Shown here: piece by piece, positions 57,801-64,000 of the stretch | How the letters are laid out: every line of letters begins with the position of its first letter | Position numbering within the stretch: position 1 is the stretch's first letter | Origin: Emydura subglobosa | Lineage: Eukaryota > Chordata > Testudines > Chelidae | Direction: 5' to 3' | Assembly (NCBI GenBank): GCA_007922225.1 | Contig: ML679941.1 | Coordinates: forward strand, 54,130,235 to 54,194,234 | DNA: 64,000 nucleotides | Made by a program: the position numbers and the translations under genes | The notes under the pieces: generated by a model | What the model was told of the DNA's origin: nothing | Seen by the model: the letters and a program-made list of their open reading frames with translations, nothing else | The model's database searches: none

Positions 57801-60019
57801 CCACTTTTGTGAGATAGTTCCTATTGAATTTCACAGTTATGCACATCCTGGGCCCTGCAGAGTTTCTAAAGTTCTTGAGATATAAGGCAGTGAAGCTTTT
57901 TAAATCCTGCCCAAATCCCTGTAGAGTATACAGTCTCTGTATTGATTGCTGTGTGGATTGTAAATTTCAGGGGGACTGGGACAGGGTAAACAATCTCCAT
58001 CCCTGAGTGGGGAAGCCACTTGCAGGAGGTCTATGTGAGGAAACTGCAATGAGCTACACAGAAGGAGAAAGTGGAGGATATGTACAAGAGGGAAGAAACA
58101 GAGGCACTTTTAGGACCTGTGAGGGCTGAGAGGCAAAGAGTACAACTTGCAAAACATATCTACAGGGTCTTCTACAGAATTTGTACACATCACATAGGTT
58201 GAGCCAGCTCTATTCCAGTCCCTAAGAAGCTTCATAGTAACTCTGTAGAGCCTAGAATCCAACAGTGCTAAACCTCTCCCAGGACAGTGGACTTGAGGAA
58301 GATTGCTTATTCATAAAGGCTGCTTAGTCAGGATCAGAAGCCATCTACTAGAATGTCTACCTTAAACAGTTTCCACTATATGACATATTATCAATGTCAT
58401 CTAAGGGCAGCTGGCACTAACCAATTCTTGTTTATAAATGAGTGCCCTTTATAGTCTGTGGATGAACTACTCAAACAGAAAAAATAGTAGGTAACACTTA
58501 CAGTCTATAAAAGCTCTATGCATATATTGGCATTTAACTATTGTGGTTTAATCAAGATTTGTAAATACAGAGAGTGGGTAAGTGATTAAATCATTGCCAA
58601 TTAAAATGAAAGGATGACGCAGAACCTAGCATATACTAGCCAACAATATTTCCTGATGATATCCATAAACCACACCTAACCACAGCTGATGCTTGAGGCA
58701 AATTACTCTTGAATGCTCAAACAATTAGAAATATTTCTTCTGAATGATTTTTATCTAATGCTGGTTTTGTCATTACAAGGACCGTTAATGCTAGCATCTG
58801 AGCAACTCCAGAAGGGTGTAGTTGTCTTGAGGTAATCATGTGCCTCAGGGCTCAGAGGCATTCAACTGTTTGCTGTGTCCCAATTTCATCTGTGTATTCA
58901 ATTTAAAATAAAATACTGTATAGAAATACATTGTAAAAGATCAGGCTTTAATGGTATAGAAGTGAGGAAATTCAAAGTCAGATTCCCACAGCACTTTTAA
59001 GTGTATCTTTGCACTTATATGCACAGTAAGAGCACAATAGAGCCAATGAAAAAATCCATGGGAAATCTTAGCAAATTCTAAAGAAATTTGTCACTCAAAA
59101 ACTGCACAATTTTTTGTAAAGCCTGTAGGTAAGTGGATGGGGGGTTACATGAATTTCACTCTGGATATGTATTAAAAATACATTGTTCTATAATGAACTT
59201 CTCTTTCCCTTTCCTTCCCAGAAACCAGCTGCCTCTCTGTTTGTCTTCCTACAAAATTTTCCCACCTAAATCCCCAGAGAAATACTCCTCTTCTCCATAG
59301 ATCTTCTTATGACTTCCTCCTTCTCCTCACCAGAGGACTTCTACATCCTCCACCCTTCACCTAAAAGATTTTCCATCTTTTTCTACATTTTCCCCCTGCA
59401 GACAAGGGAAAAGAAAATGATTCCTCAGGACTTCTCTTTGCTGAAGGACATTTTCCACAAATGCCCATAATTTTAGAAGGATTTATAAAACTTCTTGAGA
59501 AGGCAGACATAATCTAATGAGACTTTATTCATTTGGAGAGAAATTTTTTTTAGAGATTTTGGCTGAAAATGGCTGACAATGGAAAACCACCAAAAAAATC
59601 AGGATACAATACAAATATACAGAAAAAGAGGGGGAAAATGCATTAATTGGTTAACCTTTTCTCTATACTGTTCTTCCAACAAATTTGTGTGAATAAATTG
59701 AATTGTATACTGTCTATGTTTAAACTGATCATTTTTCTATATATACATATCTACTATTTTGTCTGATTGCATAGCTACTGTGTGATTGTACATATGAGGA
59801 AAGCAGGATTTTGGCAGTTCTGTGAACCTTAAAAAGTGAACTGCAGATATATTACGACAGATAAACTAAATGTATTTTATGGGTTAATTGTGCAAAACAA
59901 GGGGGACATTCAGCATTTAACACATTTTAAACTAACCTTTCAAGAAATGGCAAGTCCTCCACAAGTTCTGTGGGCTGGTTCTTGTTCACTGTGACACTTA
60001 AAATGAAATGCACTGTAAT
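57801..60019. other. Unassigned noncoding DNA, polypyrimidine stretch at 59190-59410
   Basis: No gene recognised. 59190-59410 is C/T-rich on the + strand. 58560-58800 lacks repeat texture. Confidence 0.4.
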
Positions 60020-60145
60020 TATTTGTATTACTGTAGTGCTCAAGAGTTCTGGTCTGGACCAGGACCCCACAGTCCTAGGTGTTGTATAAAAACAGAACAA
60101 AAAGATGGTCCCTGCCCCCCAAAAGAGTTTACAATTACCAGCTAC
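60020..60145 (-). mobile_element. L2-like LINE 3' end
   Basis: Phrases ttgtattactgtagtgctca, agagttctggtctggaccag, gtccctgccccccaaaagag and tttacaatta correspond to the tail at 34197-34290 in the same minus orientation (ttactgtagtgcctaggagc, gtccctgcccccaaagagtt). Confidence 0.78.
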
Positions 60146-60526
60146 CCTTCTGGAGCAATTGAATTGGCCCATAAAAGTTAAGTGAGTGGGAACTGTATAG
60201 AGTCATAGATTCCAAAGTCAGACTGGACCATTGTGATCAACTAGTCCAGTGGTTCTCAAACTTTTTGGTTGGTGACCCCTTTTACAGAGAAAGCTTCTGA
60301 TTGTGATCCCCTTCCTTAGAAATTAAAAAACATTTTTTATATTTAACACTATGTTCAATGCTAAATTTAAACGCTATTGCTTAAAATGAATTTACCTTTT
60401 CTCAATGCTTTTAAATTAAGACTAAAACACATTTTTTATCAAATTATTGTTATAAGATTAAATTATTTTTAAGTAGAATTTTATTTTAATACTTGACAGC
60501 AATTAATTACCAGAAGCCGCCAAAAA

Positions 60527-62342
60527 TCAGTGAGATGGATGATGCTGTATATTTGATACAAGAAGTTTTATTCTTGACGTTGTTTTAGAAAGGGCGCATC
60601 TAATGTCATCCTTTACATCAACCTGGTTTCGAGATTCCGACTTTATTGTGAGAAGGCTGGAGAATTCACTATCACATTCATAGACAGTGGGAAAAGGCAG
60701 AAGGACTCTCAGGGCCATTTCAGACACCAGTGGGTATTCACTTGCATCTGAGCACCAGAACTGGTTTGGAGGCAACTGTGTGAATTTTGCTTTCACTTTA
60801 TCATCAGTCATGTCGATAAACTGTTCCTGTGTGTGAATATCCTCAGTAGGTAACTGCTCTGCTGTCACGCTAAAAGGATTCTTCCCCAGGGAATGAAGTG
60901 CTTCTGTTAGCGCTGGGAAGTAGTGGTGAGAACTCTTTATGACGGGCTCTCAGATGTTCACTGATAGCTGACTTGAGAAGCACTATCAATGTTGACTTCC
61001 TCCTCCTCACTGAATGAGGAAAGTGTCAGAAATATGCCATATCTGTCTGTGTCCAACTTCCTGCACCACAGATCCAACTTCATCTGGGAAGCTCTGATTG
61101 TATTAGTCAGGTCTATTAATGTTGAACATTTTCCCTGAAGTGACAGATTGAGGTAATTAAGGCTATCAAAGATATCAACTAGGTATGCCAAGCAGAGAGC
61201 AGCCATGTCTTGTCACTGAACTTTTTGTTCAGCTCTTGTTTGTCCTTTTGCAGGAAAAACTCTGCCATCTCTTCAGAAACTATAAAAACACGCTTTAATG
61301 CACGTCCTCTAGAAAGCCATCAAACTTAATTGTGGGAAAGCAGAATTTGGTATTCACCACCCATTTTGTTGCAGAGCTCTTGAAAGAGACGACTATTCAG
61401 ATCATGCACTATAATGTAGTTCACTGCTTATATAACAACATCCATCGCAGCATTCAGGCACATTGGCAATGTCTTTGCAGCTAGGACTTAATGATGGATT
61501 CCACAATGAGTGACAATCACATTAGGTGACACACACTTTACCTTCTGCTGAAAGCCAGACCGTGCACCCATCATAGCTGGAGCACTGCCGGTACAGATAC
61601 CACAAAGGTTTTTCCACTCAATGCCATTGCTTTCAAAAAAGGCATTCACCTTATTGAAAATGGCCAGTGCTGTTGTCGTTGTTTCAAGTTGTTCACAGAA
61701 TAAGAACTCATCCTTAACATCCCCAGCATTAACATACTGTACAAACTCTATCAATTGTGCGCAGTTAGTAACTCCTGTAGTTTCATGAAGTTGCAGGCTA
61801 AACATGCTGAAAGCAGAATTTTTAATTTCGTGCACAACTTGTTTTTTGATATCTACAGACATCTCACATATTCTGCATTTCACAGTATCATTCAACATGG
61901 AAAGAATATTAAGCTTTTTGGCAGTATCATTGCCAAGCATAAGTGACACAATATCTTTGCATGCTGGCAGAATAAGAATAGGCTCCTCACCTATTGTATG
62001 TGGCATTTTGGTATGGGCGATTCGTAGTGACACAGCATAAGAGGCCTCCACAGCCTCCACAGTTTACTGTCAGAAATTTCCATCTGCATCAAGCCTGGCT
62101 TTCTTTTTTGCTTCTTCTCTGCCTTTGAAAAAATCCAAGTTTCGATTTTTATGCTCAGAATGTCTAGTTACAATATGTCACTGCAGTTTGCATGGTTTCA
62201 TCAATTCAGCAGACAAAACGTCGCAGCAAATGACACATTGCAGTTTTTCAACACCAGAGCTAACAATGCTGGTGAAACCTTGTTTTATGTAAGACTCTAG
62301 ATACTTCTGGCTTTTAGCTGTTTTAACAGTAGAAGTGATCAT
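60527..62342 (-). pseudogene. hAT transposase, ZBED5/Buster-like
   Basis: The start ATG at 62340-62342 opens a BED-type zinc finger (CVICCDVL then HIVTRH); an in-frame TGA at 62178-62180 interrupts it, just before the first histidine, at a position where arginine CGA is usual. The core at 61488-62060 reads MLNDTVKCRICEMSVDIKKQ, FSLQLHETTGVTNCAQLIEF, DEFLFCEQLETTTTALAIF, GICTGSAPAMMGARSGF and VIVTHCGIHH, matching hAT Charlie/ZBED5 proteins (D of 'LDEsTD' changed to HETTG; 'GvCTDGApaM' reads GICTGSAPAM, so the second acidic residue is lost too). The C-terminal dimerisation region at 60527-60868 shows NQFWCSDASEYPLVSEMALR and LLPFPTVYECDSEFSSL. A middle piece at 60958-61206 and the stretch 61207-61487 have shifts. 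Non-functional. Confidence 0.88.
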
Positions 62343-62599
62343 TATTTTCAGGACAAAGTATGGGCCTGTGTCTCTGACTGTTAAATAATAAAGTACTTCT
62401 TCAACTCAAGCCTTCTAATGTTGTAATGTTGTTGTCTCAGACCAGGACTCCCAGGGCTGACCATAGGAAAAATGGCACTGTGGGCAAACTTCTATTTGGT
62501 GCCCTCTCTTTGAAGGCGGAGCAGGGCCGGCGGAGAGGTCATTCACAGCCCTGAACCTGGCAGGCTATTGGTTCAATCACAGCCTCACTGGTGGCTGTC

Positions 62600-63245
62600 T
62601 GGGTTGCAGAAACTGATCCTGGTCACAAACTGTGGTGGTAACCAACAGCCAGGGTCTGGGCTACCTGGGGTCAGGTCTTCTAAGAACCTGCCTCCTGACC
62701 GGGTCGGGGCTTCTGACCCAGATGGGGTCAGGGCTGCTGCTGACAGACTCCCTGCCTGGTTGGGGGTCGGGGCTCTCACAGCCCCGCCAGGCTGGGGGTC
62801 AGGGCTGCTGCTGGCAACCCCAGTGCCCAGAAAGGGATCGGGACTGCAGACAGCCCCGTCACTGGACCAGGAGTCGGGGCCGCTGCTGGCAATCCCACCT
62901 CCCAGTCGAGGCTCTCACAGCCTCGCTGCCCAGTCGGGGGTCGGGGCTGCTGAGGACCACCGCCCGGCTAGGGGTCAGGGCTGCTGCTGACAGCTCCGCT
63001 GCCTGTTCAGGGCTGCTGGCAACCTCACTGCCTGGCAGGGGCTCTCACAGCCCCCTGGCCCAGCCAGGGGTCTGGGCTGTTGCTGGCAACCCCGCTCCTA
63101 GCCGGGGGTCTCACCGCCTCGCTGCCCAAATGGGTGTCGGGACTGCTGAGAACCTGCCACCCGGCCGGGGCCTGGGGTTGCTGGCAACCCTGCCACCTGG
63201 CCAGGGGTCTGGACTGCTCATGAGCAGCCCCCCGCCTGGCTGGCA
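62600..63245. repeat. GC-rich degenerate tandem repeat within the hAT element
   Basis: Roughly 35-45 bp units built from ggggtcggggctgctg, then ctggcaac or ctgacag, then cccgctgcccag or similar, about fifteen times with many variants. It is much more GC-rich than the AT-rich surroundings. It causes two long overlapping frames on the + strand (62568-62990 and 62632-63285) with periodic GSGLL-type translation, which I regard as an artefact of the repeat. Confidence 0.8.
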
Positions 63246-63439
63246 GCTCACGACCCCCAGTTTGAGAACCATTGATCTAGTCTGATCTCCTGTATAACAC
63301 AGGCCATAGAAGTTCGTAAAAATAATGCCTCAAGCACATTTTTTTGAAAAACATCACATCTTAATTTTAACATTGTCAGTAATGAAGACTCTGCCACAAC
63401 TCTTGGTAAGTTGTTCCAATGGTTAATTATTCTCACTGT

Positions 63440-63703
63440 TTAAAATGTACACCTTATTTGCAGTCTGAATTTGTCTAGCTTCAACTTCCAGTCATTACAT
63501 CTTGTTATATCTTTATTAGCTAGACTGAAGAGAGCACTATTAAATATTTGTTCCCCATATAGGTACCTATAGACTGTGACCGGGTCACACCTTAACCTTC
63601 TCTTTGTTAATCTAAATAGATTGAGCTCCTTGAATCTATCACTATAAGGCACATTTTCTAATCCTATAATCATTCTCGTGGTTCTTTTCTGAACTGTCTC
63701 CAA
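63440..63703 (-). pseudogene. CR1 ORF2 C-terminal fragment
   Basis: The frame contains METVQKRTTRMIIGLENV, FKELNLFRLTKRRLRCDPV and YRYLYGEQI, the post-thumb C-terminal segment of CR1 ORF2. The next stretch at 63248-63436 (RIINHWNNLPRVV) is the terminal 'R..NHWN.LP' motif in another frame. Dead copy. Confidence 0.85.
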
Positions 63704-64000
63704 TTTATCACACTGGAACTGGAACCAGAACTACACACAATATTCCACTAATGGTCACACCAGTGCCAAATACAGAGGTAAAATAACCTCTCTTCTCCTA
63801 ATCAAGATCATGTTAGCTGATCATCCACCATGGCCCCCAAATCTTTTTCAGAGTCATTGTTTCCCAGGATAGAATCCCCCATCCTGTAAGTATAGCCTAC
63901 ATTCTTTATTCCTAGATGTAAATATTTACATTTATCCATATTAAAATGCATATTGTTTGCTTGTGCTAAACTTACCAAGTGATCCAGATCACTGTGGATC

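Larger units (their letters stand above)
60247..63274 (-). mobile_element. Autonomous-type hAT (Charlie/ZBED5-like) transposon, decayed
   Basis: The left end is cagtggttctcaaacttttt. The right end read on the minus strand is caatggttctcaaactgggg, 15 of the first 16 bases matching. The flanks aactagtc (60239-60246) and atctagtc (63275-63282) match in 7 of 8 positions. Length 3028 bp. Inside, in minus orientation, is a broken transposase (60527-62342) and, on its 5' side, a GC-rich tandem repeat (62600-63245). The element interrupts a CR1 3' end. Inferred inactive. Confidence 0.92.
60198..64000 (-). mobile_element. CR1 LINE split by a hAT transposon, runs off the window
   Basis: The 3' end is 60198-60246 (gagtcatagattccaaagtc, agactggaccattgtgatca). 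The text resumes at 63283 (tgatctcctgtataacacag, gccatagaa) and continues upstream to the window end. It joins cleanly when the hAT element and one target copy are ignored. It is the same subfamily as 25729-27770, with matching C-terminal coding parts (63248-63703) and further RT-region text to 64000. Confidence 0.9.

Noticed and set aside
62632..63285. 217-codon + strand frame with repeated GSGLL motif
   Set aside because: Produced by a GC-rich tandem repeat on the opposite strand to the transposase. A second frame is open across the same repeat.
1..64000. Prokaryotic or viral gene organisation, CRISPR arrays, operons
   Set aside because: No spaced identical repeats, no dense coding and no ribosome-binding pattern. 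The repeat content is vertebrate.

Overview
The window is noncoding vertebrate DNA that looks like part of a turtle genome; a crocodilian or other slow-evolving sauropsid is the main alternative. The identification rests on repeat content. There are several CR1 LINE subfamilies with the sauropsid 3' ends (for example 'gaccattgtgatcatg' and 'tctgacccagtatggcc'), an L2-like LINE, a Penelope-like fragment, a mag-type Ty3/gypsy retrotransposon, Charlie/ZBED5-like hAT transposons with small non-autonomous relatives, MIR-type SINEs and an old L1-clade LINE. This mixture suits a chelonian better than a bird or mammal. Naming the species would need a database search. I found no convincing host protein-coding exon, tRNA, rRNA, CRISPR array or operon. 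Every long translatable stretch is either a decayed transposon ORF or an accidental frame in low-complexity DNA. The window is probably intergenic or inside a large intron.

Layout: 1-16.9 kb is mostly unassigned AT-rich sequence with short CR1, MIR and L2 tails, an LTR-like promoter-bearing segment (about 6.45-6.86 kb) and palindromic MITEs (6.95 kb, 12.24-12.67 kb). At 17-19.5 kb a three-level nest is seen: a MITE-like repeat is interrupted by a CR1, and the CR1 is interrupted by a Penelope-like fragment. At 19.8-23.7 kb two copies of an unclassified ~450 bp repeat lie in opposite orientation about 3 kb apart. A long CR1 copy runs from 25.7 to 27.8 kb. From 34.2 to 41.4 kb a single L2-like LINE has been split by a MITE, a 4.7 kb gypsy element with both LTRs, and a second MITE. 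A CR1 at 44.2-45.8 kb carries a 48 bp minisatellite. An L1-clade LINE at 51.9-54.0 kb holds a CR1 tail and a palindromic MITE. At 57.1-57.8 kb is the RT-proximal part of another CR1. At 60.2-64 kb a CR1 tail has been split by a 3.03 kb hAT transposon with matching inverted ends and a near-perfect 8 bp target duplication.

The elements do not form a pathway. Their relations are chronological: insertions within insertions give a relative order of activity. All coding copies are broken (stops, frameshifts, a changed catalytic residue), so the transposons look inactive. Three stretches without recognisable repeats (about 32.68-33.0, 48.41-48.66 and 49.01-49.27 kb) are the best candidates for conserved noncoding regulatory DNA, but this is a guess from composition and motif texture only. 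I did not find a clearly new biological system. The most distinctive items are the nested insertions, the unclassified inverted repeat pair, the tRNA-like palindrome and the short hAT elements that share a CTGTAR-type target.
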